Source of the DNA: Agromyces mariniharenae
Lineage (GTDB): Bacteria > Actinomycetota > Actinomycetes > Actinomycetales > Microbacteriaceae
Length of the DNA: 64,000 nt
Direction: 5' to 3'
Assembly (NCBI RefSeq): GCF_008122505.1
Contig: NZ_VSSB01000001.1
Location: forward strand, 2,278,891-2,342,890
The translations under genes were made by a program, and so were the position numbers. The notes beneath the pieces are model-generated. The model did no database searches and was not told where the DNA came from. It saw only the letters and a list, made by a program, of their open reading frames with translations. Shown here in pieces: positions 1 to 9,781 of this stretch (the stretch's first letter is position 1; every line of letters starts with the position of its first letter).

Positions 1-3000
1 GTGGCATGGATCGTCGCGTGCGTGTTCGTGCGGTTCGCGGAGGACAACGGCTTGCTGGCGGGCGCTCGAGATGAGCGCGGCATCGAGGGGCCGTGGCTGT
101 CGGGTCCCGGTGTCGCGCGTGATCGTGCAGTGGAGAACCAGACGGCGTTCCACAACGCCGTGCCGACGACGAACAGCCGCGACTGGTTCCACGTCGCCTT
201 CGGCGTCCTTGCTGACCTGCCCGCGGGCAAGGCGCTACTGGATCGGCGCCACAACCCGGTGTGGTCGGCGCCGATCAGTGGCGCGGCGGCGGATGATCTC
301 CTGGCCTTCTGGCGGCGGGCCGACCTGAGCGGCGAGGTCATGCACGACTTCACCGACGCGAATCTCGACACGCGGTTCCTCGGCGACCTGTACCAGGACC
401 TCTCGGACTACGCGAAGAAGACCTACGCGCTGCTGCAGACGCCAGTGTTCGTGGAGGAGTTCATCCTCGACCGTACGTTGACTCCCGCGATCGACGAGTT
501 CGGGCTTGAGGGGTTGAAGCTGATCGACCCGACGTGTGGGTCGGGTCACTTCCTGCTCGGCGCATTCGCCCGGCTGGATGACGCGTGGCTGGCCCATGCG
601 CCGGGGCTTGATGCGAGGGCTCGCGTGCAGAAGGCGCTGGACTCGATCCATGGGGTGGACCTGAACCCGTTCGCGGTCGCGATCGCCCGGTTCCGGTTGA
701 CGGTCGCGGCGCTGCGCGCGTCGGCTGAGCCGACGCTGACGGATGCCCCGGTGTTCGGATTCCACCTCGCGGTCGGTGACTCCCTGCTGCGTTCGGAGGC
801 GTCGACGCAGAAGCTGTCGATGGGGGACGACGAGGAGGAGTTCACCTACTCGGTCGAAGACGTCAAGGAGTACGCCGGAATCCTCGATCGCGGCCAGTAT
901 CACGTCGTGGTCGGCAATCCCCCATACATCCAGGTCAAGGACAAGGCCCTGAACCAGCGTTACCGGGAGCTGTTCAAGACCTGCTCCGGCAAGTACGCGC
1001 TCAGCGTGCCGTTTATGGAGCTGTTCTTTGAACTTGCGAAGCGGTCGGACGCCGCCGGTTCGGGTGCTGGCTATGTGGGCAAGATCACGTCGAACTCGTT
1101 CATGAAGCGCGAGTTCGGGAAGAAGGTGATCGAGAAGTTCCTATCAGGTGTAGATCCGTTCAGCCCGGTGGATCTGACCGGAGTGGTCGACACGTCGGGG
1201 GCGTACATTCCTGGGCACGGCACGCCGACCGTGATCCTGTTCGGTCGCCGCCGTCGTCCCGCACTCGACACGGTGCGCGCGGCGCTCGGCGTGCGAGGTG
1301 AGCCGGGGCAGCCGGCGGATCCGGCGTACGGCAAGGTGTGGACCGAGATCGTGGCCCATATTGACGAGCCCGGGTACAACGGAACGTACGTCACGATCAG
1401 TGACCTCAGCAGGGACAAGCTAGCTGCGCATCCATGGTCGCTGTCCGGCGGTGGTGCTGGGGAGCTGAAGGAGCTCCTCGACGATCGTGGCAATCGCACG
1501 CTGAGTCAGATCGCGGATTCGCTGGGGATCACGAGCTTTACCCTCGAGGATGACGTCTTCGTGCGTCCCGACACGGCCTGGCGAACCGCCGGGGTACAGA
1601 TGACACGACCGATGGTGCTTGGTGATCAGCTGCGCGACTGGGCGTTTGGAGGCGATGACAGTGCATTATTCGCCTACGATTCGGCGTTCCGATCGCTTGA
1701 CCTGGAGCGGAGCACTCCCGAGTTTCGCTGCATGTGGCCGTATCGATCGAACTTGTCGAACAACATCATGTTTGGTGGAGTAACAAAGGTGCAGTCGGGG
1801 CTGAAATGGACGGAGTTCGGACGGCTGACTGCCAGCAAGCTCGAAACTCCGCTCTCGATCATTTGGGCAGAGGTGGCGACGCACAATCACTTCGTGTTCG
1901 ACAGGGGCGGGAAGGTCTTCAAGCAGACCGCACCGGTCATCAAGCTGCCAACTGGCGCGACCGATGATGAGCACTATGACCTACTAGGCATCCTCAATTC
2001 TTCTACCGCGTGCTTTTGGTTCAAGCAGGTCAGCCACAACAAGGGAAGCACGGTGGATACAAAAGGTGCCCGCCAGACCCAGTTGCCATGGGAGGACTTT
2101 TATCAGTTCAACGCAACGAAGGTTGGCGGACTTCCGCTTTCCTCCGAGCTACCGCGCGAGCGTGCAAGGAGGCTGGATCAGCTCGCATCCCGAATGCAAA
2201 ACCTCGAGCCCGCGGGAGTCATCGCGGGCCTTGCAGCGGACGAACCGGTCGGCCCCGCAATCGCACGGGCTCGCGCTGAGCACGAGCGAGCGAGGAGCGA
2301 GGCGATCTTTGAGCAGGAGGAGCTCGACTGGGAGGTGTATTCCACGTACGGCCTAACGACAAGTGACCTTGCGGCCGCTCCAACGGCACAGCTGAAGCTC
2401 GGTGAGCGAGCATTCGAGATCGAGCTTGCGCGGAGAGTCGGATTAGGGGTCGAGAGTACAGCATGGTTCGCGCGACATGGGAGTACCCCGATTACCGAGC
2501 TCCCTGAGTCGTGGTCTGTCGAATATCGAGAAGTCGTTCAGCGCCGACTCGACGAGATGGTTACCAATCCGTGGATTAGATTGCTGGAACAGCCCGAGTA
2601 CAAGCGGCGATGGGGAGGACCGTCGTGGGACGACCAGCTCCCGGGCGGGCTGCGCGGCGCCTTGCTCGACCGATTGGGATCCAGGGGCGTTTGGGTCGAC
2701 GCGAATGGACGACCCGGCGTTCGGTCGGTCGCCGATCTCGCGGCGGCGCTGCGGCGCGATGCGCGTGCACGTGAGGTCGCTGAGCTGCTGGTTGGGTCGT
2801 CGGACGTCGACTATGTCGCGTTGGTGACCGATCTGCTGGGGAGTGAATCGATGCCGCACGTGGCGGTGCAGCGTTATAAGCCGGCGGGACTGGAGAAGTT
2901 CCGCGCCTGGCAGCATGTCTGGGAGCTCCAGCGAGCAGAAGACCGCGGCGAGAAGGTCTCGATCCCGGTGCCGCCGAGATACACGCAGGCCGATTTCCAG

Positions 3001-3423
3001 AAGTCGACCTATTGGAAGGTGCGCGGGAAGCTCGACGTGCCCAAGGAGCGGTTCATCTCGTATCCAGGTGCGGCGCTGCCGAACGACGACAGCGCGGTGT
3101 TCGGCTGGGCAGGCTGGGACCACGCGGAGCGGGGTCAGGCACTGCTGGGCCTGGCATCTGCGATGAGTGCCGAAGGTGCGTCATCCGACGCACTGATGCC
3201 GTTGTTCGCAGGGCTGGTGGAATTGGAGCCGTGGCTGCGGCAGTGGCACGCCGACATCGATCCGACGTTCGGCATGAGCCCGGCCGACGCAATCACCGGT
3301 GTATTCGAAGGACTTCTCGCCCAGCACGGCGTCAGCCGCGACGACGTGAACGCCTGGGCCCCGACTCCAACCGCCACGCGACGCGGCCGACGGCCTGCAA
3401 GCACCGATAAGGCAAACGCATGA
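1..3423 (+). CDS. pglX: BREX type 2 adenine-specific DNA methyltransferase PglX (5' end outside window)
   Basis: PglX is the host-modifying N6-adenine methyltransferase of BREX/Pgl phage defence. The visible 1140 residues carry the class gamma amino-methyltransferase signature: the SAM-binding motif DPTCGSGHF at about residues 176-184 and the catalytic NPPY at 306-309, followed by a long C-terminal target-recognition and scaffold region. The frame is open at base 1, so the first GTG is probably not the true start; the family is usually slightly longer. The stop overlaps the pglY start (ATGA), which places it in one operon with pglY, pglZ, brxD and brxHI. That gene order is diagnostic of type 2 BREX. 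The kinase gene pglW would be expected immediately to the left. Family call very likely; N-terminus unknown. Confidence 0.93.
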   Translation: MAWIVACVFVRFAEDNGLLAGARDERGIEGPWLSGPGVARDRAVENQTAFHNAVPTTNSRDWFHVAFGVLADLPAGKALLDRRHNPVWSAPISGAAADDLLAFWRRADLSGEVMHDFTDANLDTRFLGDLYQDLSDYAKKTYALLQTPVFVEEFILDRTLTPAIDEFGLEGLKLIDPTCGSGHFLLGAFARLDDAWLAHAPGLDARARVQKALDSIHGVDLNPFAVAIARFRLTVAALRASAEPTLTDAPVFGFHLAVGDSLLRSEASTQKLSMGDDEEEFTYSVEDVKEYAGILDRGQYHVVVGNPPYIQVKDKALNQRYRELFKTCSGKYALSVPFMELFFELAKRSDAAGSGAGYVGKITSNSFMKREFGKKVIEKFLSGVDPFSPVDLTGVVDTSGAYIPGHGTPTVILFGRRRRPALDTVRAALGVRGEPGQPADPAYGKVWTEIVAHIDEPGYNGTYVTISDLSRDKLAAHPWSLSGGGAGELKELLDDRGNRTLSQIADSLGITSFTLEDDVFVRPDTAWRTAGVQMTRPMVLGDQLRDWAFGGDDSALFAYDSAFRSLDLERSTPEFRCMWPYRSNLSNNIMFGGVTKVQSGLKWTEFGRLTASKLETPLSIIWAEVATHNHFVFDRGGKVFKQTAPVIKLPTGATDDEHYDLLGILNSSTACFWFKQVSHNKGSTVDTKGARQTQLPWEDFYQFNATKVGGLPLSSELPRERARRLDQLASRMQNLEPAGVIAGLAADEPVGPAIARARAEHERARSEAIFEQEELDWEVYSTYGLTTSDLAAAPTAQLKLGERAFEIELARRVGLGVESTAWFARHGSTPITELPESWSVEYREVVQRRLDEMVTNPWIRLLEQPEYKRRWGGPSWDDQLPGGLRGALLDRLGSRGVWVDANGRPGVRSVADLAAALRRDARAREVAELLVGSSDVDYVALVTDLLGSESMPHVAVQRYKPAGLEKFRAWQHVWELQRAEDRGEKVSIPVPPRYTQADFQKSTYWKVRGKLDVPKERFISYPGAALPNDDSAVFGWAGWDHAERGQALLGLASAMSAEGASSDALMPLFAGLVELEPWLRQWHADIDPTFGMSPADAITGVFEGLLAQHGVSRDDVNAWAPTPTATRRGRRPASTDKANA

Positions 3424-6400
3424 CCGAGCTGTACCTCACTTCGCCGCTGCGCGACCTGATCGACATCCCGGAGAAGGTCGACGCGTCCGACTTCGTGCTG
3501 CAACTCCACGAGGGTGTCGAGCACGCCGACCGTACACTCTCCGACTATGTCGTCACCGATTCCATCGCCGAGTCGCTCGACGATGCACTCGGTATCGTCG
3601 AGCGCACGTTCGCGGAGCGGCGCGCCAAGGGGGCGTTCATCCACGGCTCATTCGGTAGTGGTAAGTCGCATTTCATGGCCGTGCTTCACCTGCTACTCAC
3701 CGGTAACGTCACCGCGCGCAAGCTCGATGGCCTCGCGAGCGTCGTAGATCGTAGGAGCAGCGTGCTCTCGCGGAGCGTGCTTGCAATCGACTATCACCTG
3801 CTTGGAGCCAAGAGCTTCGAGGATGAGCTGTTCAACGGGTATCTGAAGGCGGTTCGCAATGCGCATCCACATGCGCCCGCTCCGATGCTCCACGTCAGCG
3901 ACAGCCTCCTCGCCGACGCCGCCAATGCACGAGCGCGAATGGGCGACGCTGCCTTTTTCGCCGCGATCAGTACGGGGGCAGACGACGGTTGGGGCGACTT
4001 CAGCGCACCCTGGGATGCCGAGAGCTTTGACGCGGCTATCCGAGCTGGCGGTGCCGAGCGAGACCGTCTCGTGACGGACCTCATCTCAACGCTCTACCAG
4101 TCATACACGCACGCCGGTCAGTGGCTCGACATCTCCAGCGGGCTCGAGCGCATGACGGAGCACGCCAAGAGCCTGGGATACGACGGCATCGTGCTTTTTC
4201 TCGACGAGCTCGTGCTCTGGCTCGGCCAGCATCTGTCGGACAGCGCGTTCATCCAGGAGGAGACCTCGAAGGTCGCAAAGCTGGTTGAGACGGGTGTCTC
4301 GTCGCTGCCAATCCCAATCGTCTCGTTCGTCGCCCGACAGCGCGATCTCAAAGACTTCCTCGGCGACAGCATCGATGGTGCACAGCAGCAGGCGATCGGC
4401 CAATCTTTCCAGTGGTGGGAGGACCGCTTCGAACGCATCGAGCTCAAGGCCGCCGACCTGCCGAAGATTGTGAAGCAGCGACTCCTTGCTCCGACCTCGG
4501 ACGCCGCGGCATCCGTTCTGAGTGACGCCCTCGAAAGCGTGAAGCGCAGCGGTGCGTGGACGTACCTGATGACCGACGAGGTGAACTCCGACGAGCAGGA
4601 CTTCGCTGACGTCTACCCGTTCTCGCCCGCACTCGTCGACTCGATGATCGCGTTGTCCTCGCTCATGCAGCGCGAGCGCACTGCTCTCAAGCTCATGGGC
4701 GAGCTACTCGCAGATGGGCGGAACGAGCTCACCGCATCCGACGTCGTCCCGGTCGGTGACCTGTTCGATCAGATCATGACCGGAAGCTCGACGCCGCTGA
4801 CGAGCGACATGAAGCGGCGATTCTCGATCGCTCGGTCGTTCTACGACGAGAAGTTCCGACCGTACCTGCTGAACAAGCACAGCCTCACGGAGTCGGACGC
4901 GCGCGCCCTCAGTCGGAAGCATCCGTTCCGCACCGAAGACCGGCTCGCCAAGACGTTGCTCGTTGCTGATCTGGCGCCGGGCACGACATCCCTTCGCAAT
5001 CTCACCGCGGCCAAGCTGGCTGCGCTGAATTACGGGACCATCAATTCGTACGTGGCAGGGGCGGAGGCCCAGCAGGTGCGGACGTGGGTCAGCCAGTGGG
5101 CACAGCAGTTCGGTGAGGTTTCAGTCGGCGAGGGTGTGGACCCGCTCATCGCGATTCACCTGAGTGGGGTCGACTACGACTCGATCCTCGAGCGCGTGGC
5201 ATCCGAAGATAACCCCTCGAACCGCCGCGTGCTCCTCCGCGATCTCGTACAGAGCGAACTGAAACTGACTGGCGGCGGGCTCATTCGCGAGAAGCAGCTC
5301 ACGCATGTCTGGCGCGGTCGCAAGCGAACTGTCGTGGCGATCTTCGGCAACGTGCGCGACCAGAATGACGTTCGGGACGAGGACCTGATCTCGTCGAGTG
5401 ACGAGTGGAAACTCGTGATCGACTATCCCTATGACGCCGACGGAAGACCTCCTACGGATGACCTGGCGCGGCTGAGCGACCTGCAAGATGGGGGCGTCGA
5501 ATCGCAGACCATCGTGTGGATCCCGAACTTCCTCACGCAAGACCGGCTCTCGGACCTCGGCAAGCTCGTGAAGCTCGAGCACGTGCTGCTGCCGAACCAG
5601 TTTGACCAGAATTCGAGCCATCTTCCTGCCACTGACCGGGAGCCGGCCCGGCAGGCACTCGAGAACCAGCGGAAGACGCTTCGCACCTCGATCATCTCGG
5701 CCCTGCGGCAGGCGTACGCCGTCTCGAGCAGAAAGCCCGGCGATGTGGATGACGACCTGACGTCGTCGGAGGTGTTCTCCACACTGTTTCCTGGGCTGAA
5801 GATCAGCCCGCCGGTGGCCGATGACTTGCTGAAGGGGCTGCAGTCGGCGCTCGAGCAGGCGTGGGCGGTGGAGTTTCCCGAGCACCCGGCATTCGAGCCC
5901 AGCGGCGCCGAGATCCGCACCACCGACCTTCGACGCGTCGTTGAGCTGGTCGAGACTGCGGTGACCTCGGGCGGTCGCGCCGAAGGACTCGGCCGGCCAG
6001 AGCAGGAGATCCTCAAGCGCATCGGCGTGCCGCTCGGGCTAGGAACGCTCAGCGAAAACGTGTTCGTCGCATCAATGGTGGAATTCCGATGGCGCGACAC
6101 CTTATCGAAGTGGGCCGCCGAGGCGGACGATCGCATTGACGTGAAAACGCTGCGTGATCGACTCGCGGCCTGGGGTATGGCGCGTGACGTCGAGGACACA
6201 CTCATTGCCAGCTGGGCGCTCATCGCTGACCGCGAGTGGGTGCGCGGAGAGACCGCAGTGCCGGCCCCCGCAGCCGGCTCGATCCCGAATGACCTCGTGC
6301 TTCGATCAGCGAACCTGCCGAGTGAGGCCGACTGGAAACGCGCGAACGAGGTCGCCGCCGCGGTGTTTGGCATGCCCAAGGAGCACGCACGGATCTCGAC

Positions 6401-7121
6401 GGCGGTGCGGCGCTTCGGAGACGCCGTGCAGACGCGGGCACGAGAGGCAGTGGCAGCGTCTGATGGCCTGGTCTCTGAGCTTGTTCGTCATGCTCGAGAC
6501 CTGGGTATCGCGACGGATGCACCACTCGGACGTCTCGCCACCGCGCGTCGCGCCCAGAGTCTTGTATCGGCTGTCGCCGGGGAGCGAAATCCGCTGGTCA
6601 TCATCGAGCGGCTCGCGGCCACGGAGCTTGGAGCGGACGTCACTCCGCTGGCGCGGTCGACTTCGAGCGCGGCCGCCTTGCAGCGGAAGCTTGCCTCCGC
6701 CGATTGGGACACGTTCCGCGCAGCAGACGCGCTCGATGATGCGCCAGACGCTGCCCAAGCCATCGCTGCGCTTCGCGCGGCCGCAGCCGAGGACGAGTAC
6801 GTCAGCCCGCTCGGCGACGTGCTAGATCGGGCGATGGTGGTGGCGCGACAAGCGGTGCTGGCCCGGGTTCGCAAGCACGAGCCGGGACCGCCGCCGACGC
6901 CGAGACTTGGTGACGGTGCGTCCGGCGCCGGACCGACGCTCGCTCCTGGATTGGACGACGATTCCGCCTCCGGAGCAGGGCCAATCGTGAACCCTGACGA
7001 GGTTGTCCTCCCCGATGTCGCGTCCATTACCTCCAACATCGACGCGCTGCGAGATGAAATTCGCGTCGCGATGGAGCAGGCACCGGGCAAGCGTGTTCGC
7101 ATCAAATGGTGGCTCGAGTGA
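3420..7121 (+). CDS. pglY: BREX type 2 P-loop ATPase PglY (DUF6079-like)
   Basis: Large ATPase of the Pgl/BREX type 2 complex, 1233 residues, the expected length for PglY. A Walker A motif GSFGSGKSH sits at residues 76-84, and a hydrophobic strand ending in LFLDEL (about 259-264) serves as Walker B. The rest is helical without a recognisable catalytic motif, with a low-complexity Gly/Ala/Pro linker near residues 1155-1190 before a short C-terminal segment. The ATG overlaps the pglX stop by four bases, indicating translational coupling. It is thought to act with PglX and PglZ at the DNA to block phage replication; the mechanism is not established. Its place between pglX and pglZ is canonical. 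Confidence 0.92.
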   Translation: MTELYLTSPLRDLIDIPEKVDASDFVLQLHEGVEHADRTLSDYVVTDSIAESLDDALGIVERTFAERRAKGAFIHGSFGSGKSHFMAVLHLLLTGNVTARKLDGLASVVDRRSSVLSRSVLAIDYHLLGAKSFEDELFNGYLKAVRNAHPHAPAPMLHVSDSLLADAANARARMGDAAFFAAISTGADDGWGDFSAPWDAESFDAAIRAGGAERDRLVTDLISTLYQSYTHAGQWLDISSGLERMTEHAKSLGYDGIVLFLDELVLWLGQHLSDSAFIQEETSKVAKLVETGVSSLPIPIVSFVARQRDLKDFLGDSIDGAQQQAIGQSFQWWEDRFERIELKAADLPKIVKQRLLAPTSDAAASVLSDALESVKRSGAWTYLMTDEVNSDEQDFADVYPFSPALVDSMIALSSLMQRERTALKLMGELLADGRNELTASDVVPVGDLFDQIMTGSSTPLTSDMKRRFSIARSFYDEKFRPYLLNKHSLTESDARALSRKHPFRTEDRLAKTLLVADLAPGTTSLRNLTAAKLAALNYGTINSYVAGAEAQQVRTWVSQWAQQFGEVSVGEGVDPLIAIHLSGVDYDSILERVASEDNPSNRRVLLRDLVQSELKLTGGGLIREKQLTHVWRGRKRTVVAIFGNVRDQNDVRDEDLISSSDEWKLVIDYPYDADGRPPTDDLARLSDLQDGGVESQTIVWIPNFLTQDRLSDLGKLVKLEHVLLPNQFDQNSSHLPATDREPARQALENQRKTLRTSIISALRQAYAVSSRKPGDVDDDLTSSEVFSTLFPGLKISPPVADDLLKGLQSALEQAWAVEFPEHPAFEPSGAEIRTTDLRRVVELVETAVTSGGRAEGLGRPEQEILKRIGVPLGLGTLSENVFVASMVEFRWRDTLSKWAAEADDRIDVKTLRDRLAAWGMARDVEDTLIASWALIADREWVRGETAVPAPAAGSIPNDLVLRSANLPSEADWKRANEVAAAVFGMPKEHARISTAVRRFGDAVQTRAREAVAASDGLVSELVRHARDLGIATDAPLGRLATARRAQSLVSAVAGERNPLVIIERLAATELGADVTPLARSTSSAAALQRKLASADWDTFRAADALDDAPDAAQAIAALRAAAAEDEYVSPLGDVLDRAMVVARQAVLARVRKHEPGPPPTPRLGDGASGAGPTLAPGLDDDSASGAGPIVNPDEVVLPDVASITSNIDALRDEIRVAMEQAPGKRVRIKWWLE

Positions 7122-9778
7122 CACCCGTCACCACTCACGTCCCCGTCGCAACCGAAGCCTCGGTGCAGGAACACGTCGCAGCATTCGCTGCGACGGCCAG
7201 AGCCGCAGAACGAGTGCTGATTCTGCGCGCGCAGTCATCGTGGAGTGGGCCGACGTCCATCGTCGCGGCGGGGCGCACGATCCGCATCGTCGAGGGCGTC
7301 TCCCAGCTCGCAATCCTCGACGAGCTGTACTCGCTTGAGCCCGAGGAATTGCTCGCGGTCGTCACTCCGCTCACCGAGGATGAGCTCGGATCCGCGATCC
7401 TGTTACAGGCGTACCACCAGCGCATCACCCGACTCGACGTCTGGAACCTCGTCCCCGGACTCTTTGGCGTGCGAAGCCAAGATGTCGATCCTGCCCTCCG
7501 AGCGATCGGCCAAAACTGGCTTCCCGAGGCGCTCTTGCGCTACCAGCCGGCGACGAGATGGCCGAAGCAGACCGGTCGACCCCTATCGACCGGTGTGGTC
7601 ATTCGTTTGCTGCTCGCAGAGATCCTTGGCATATCGCTGCTCGAGGAGATCGACGCCGCACGGGTCCTTGAACAGCTCGAACGCCCTGACGCGCGAACAC
7701 GTTGGCGCGAGCTTGACGAGCCCACGCGAGAAGGTCTCACCACGGCGGCCGGCAAGGTCTTGGGGGGCCACGTGGTGCTCGCGCTTCGCGCGGCGGCATC
7801 CGATAACCCGATCTCGATCGCGGCAATCGGTCTCGTTGCCGACGTGCTCTGGCCGGCCGGCGGCCGGTCGTCGCTGCAGGGAGAGGCGCTCGCCGCGCGC
7901 GTTCGGCTTGAGAAGCTGCTTGGCCCGAACATCGAGGAGCGAGATGCACGGGCCCTCGCGGACGCCTCGATCGCCGCCGGGCTCCGACGCGAAGCTCTCG
8001 GAGACGACGGGTTCGAGCACATCCTCGACCAGGCGGAGGCGCTCGCGAAGGACCTGGGTTGGGAAGCTGGCGCAGCGCAGTCTCGCTTCACGCGGGCCGG
8101 TATGTTCGCTCGGCTCGGCGAGGTTGGGCGAGCGATCAAGGCTTGGCTCGCCGGAGCGGCGGACGCTGCAGCACTCGCCGAGTCGGCCGTACGGAATCTG
8201 TCCGGGCACGCGTTCGCGGCGCGTTACGCGTCCGAAGTATTCGCGGCTCAGATGGCGGTGCGCCTCATGCGATGGATGTCGGTCGAGGTTAAGGCACCGG
8301 CTTCCCTTGACGAAACCCTCACCGCGTATGTGCACGACACTGGGTGGGCCGATCGGGCATTGTCAGCAACCTGGGTCGGGTCATCCGTCGCCGAGACTGC
8401 TGTTGCGTACGAGGCCCTGGTCGAGCGAGCTCGGGATCGCCGCGACCGCGAGGACGCAGCGGCCGCTGCGCTGGTCACCGGGGAAACCCACGCCGGTACG
8501 GTCATCCCCGTCGAGCAGCTGCTTGAACGCGTCGTGGTGCCGCTATCCACGCGGGTCCAGTCCCTCATTATCCTCATCGACGGCATGAGCATCGCGACCG
8601 CGACCGAGATTGCACAGGACGCGCAGCAGGCAGGCTGGGTCGAGGTGCTTCCCGACGGGCATCCGAGGAGGCTGGTCGCGCTCGCGGCGCTGCCCTCGCT
8701 CACCAGGTTCTCTCGCACCTCCTTCTTCGCGGGTGCGCTGTGCGCTGGGGACCAAACGACAGAGAAAGCGAAGTTCGCCGAGCGGGTTGGCGGTGTGGCC
8801 TTCCACAAGGACGACCTTCGGGCCGCGGGCGGGCACGAGCTCCCTCGCTCAGTGGTAGATGCGATCAACGACGGGAAGCGCAAGATCGTTGGCGTAGTAC
8901 TGAACACCATCGACGATGCGCTCGCCAAGCATGACCCGGGTGGCACTCGCTGGAATCTCGCCGCCGTGCAGCACCTTCGGGCGCTCCTGGACGCCGCGGC
9001 GTTGGCGGGCAGGGCTGTCGTGTTGACATCCGACCATGGACACGTAATCGAGCGCGGGGGCGAGTACCGTCCGATCGCCGGTGGCTCGGGCGGAGCACGA
9101 TGGCGCACGGTTGACAGCGGGGCGCTCGCTAAGGACGAGATCGTCGTCATGGGGTCGCGGGTGCTGAGCCCCGAGGGCCGCGCGATCCTCGCAGTCGACG
9201 AGCGCCTGCGCTACATGCCCAAGGCGGCCGGGTACCACGGTGGCGCGAGCCTCGCCGAGCTCACGGTGCCGGTGATCGTCTTGCGAAACGCCCGCGGCGG
9301 GGAGATTCCCGGTTGGCCTGATGCCGTGCCGCAGACGCCGACGTGGTGGAACGAGTCCGCGACAGTCGGCGCAGCACCCGCTCCGACCAAGGCTGCGCGA
9401 CGACCGGCACGACGCGTCACCGAGCAGACCCCCGCGATGTTCGACATAGAGGTGGGCGGCGAGCACGAATCGAGTCTCTCGTCCCGTCTCGTGGCATCCG
9501 ATCTCTACCGTTCGCAGAAGACTCGTGCTGGCCGGCACGCGTTGTCAGACGAGGTGGTCACCCGCGCCATAGATGTGCTTCACACACAGGGCGGCCGTGC
9601 CCACCGGGATGCATTCGGTGCGGGGCTCGGCATCGCCACGACGGCGATTGACCAGACCCTCGCTGCGCTCCGAAGGCTGCTGAACGTCGAGGGCTACGAT
9701 GTGATCTCGCTCGACCGCGATGGCGTGACGATCTTGCTCGACGTCGACCTGCTGCGCGAACAGTTCAAGGTGAGGTAG
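7106..9778 (+). CDS. pglZ: BREX type 2 alkaline-phosphatase-superfamily protein PglZ
   Basis: PglZ is the hallmark protein of all BREX systems, with an alkaline-phosphatase-superfamily fold. In this 890-residue protein the metal-binding core is visible: LIDGMS around residues 490-495 (first metal Asp and nucleophile region) and SDHGHV around 642-647 (Asp-His metal ligands). An N-terminal helical half and a C-terminal winged-helix-like tail flank it. The ATG at 7106 overlaps pglY by 16 bases. An in-frame GTG at 7118 would give the more usual four-base GTGA overlap and is an equally plausible start. In Streptomyces Pgl, PglZ restrains PglX toxicity, which agrees with tight co-translation here. 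Confidence 0.93.
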   Translation: MVARVTPVTTHVPVATEASVQEHVAAFAATARAAERVLILRAQSSWSGPTSIVAAGRTIRIVEGVSQLAILDELYSLEPEELLAVVTPLTEDELGSAILLQAYHQRITRLDVWNLVPGLFGVRSQDVDPALRAIGQNWLPEALLRYQPATRWPKQTGRPLSTGVVIRLLLAEILGISLLEEIDAARVLEQLERPDARTRWRELDEPTREGLTTAAGKVLGGHVVLALRAAASDNPISIAAIGLVADVLWPAGGRSSLQGEALAARVRLEKLLGPNIEERDARALADASIAAGLRREALGDDGFEHILDQAEALAKDLGWEAGAAQSRFTRAGMFARLGEVGRAIKAWLAGAADAAALAESAVRNLSGHAFAARYASEVFAAQMAVRLMRWMSVEVKAPASLDETLTAYVHDTGWADRALSATWVGSSVAETAVAYEALVERARDRRDREDAAAAALVTGETHAGTVIPVEQLLERVVVPLSTRVQSLIILIDGMSIATATEIAQDAQQAGWVEVLPDGHPRRLVALAALPSLTRFSRTSFFAGALCAGDQTTEKAKFAERVGGVAFHKDDLRAAGGHELPRSVVDAINDGKRKIVGVVLNTIDDALAKHDPGGTRWNLAAVQHLRALLDAAALAGRAVVLTSDHGHVIERGGEYRPIAGGSGGARWRTVDSGALAKDEIVVMGSRVLSPEGRAILAVDERLRYMPKAAGYHGGASLAELTVPVIVLRNARGGEIPGWPDAVPQTPTWWNESATVGAAPAPTKAARRPARRVTEQTPAMFDIEVGGEHESSLSSRLVASDLYRSQKTRAGRHALSDEVVTRAIDVLHTQGGRAHRDAFGAGLGIATTAIDQTLAALRRLLNVEGYDVISLDRDGVTILLDVDLLREQFKVR

Positions 9779-9781
9779 CCC

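Noticed and set aside
1..3423. Phase-variable poly-G tract in pglX, as in Streptomyces Pgl
   Set aside because: The longest G run noticed is five bases (near 823), too short to support slippage.
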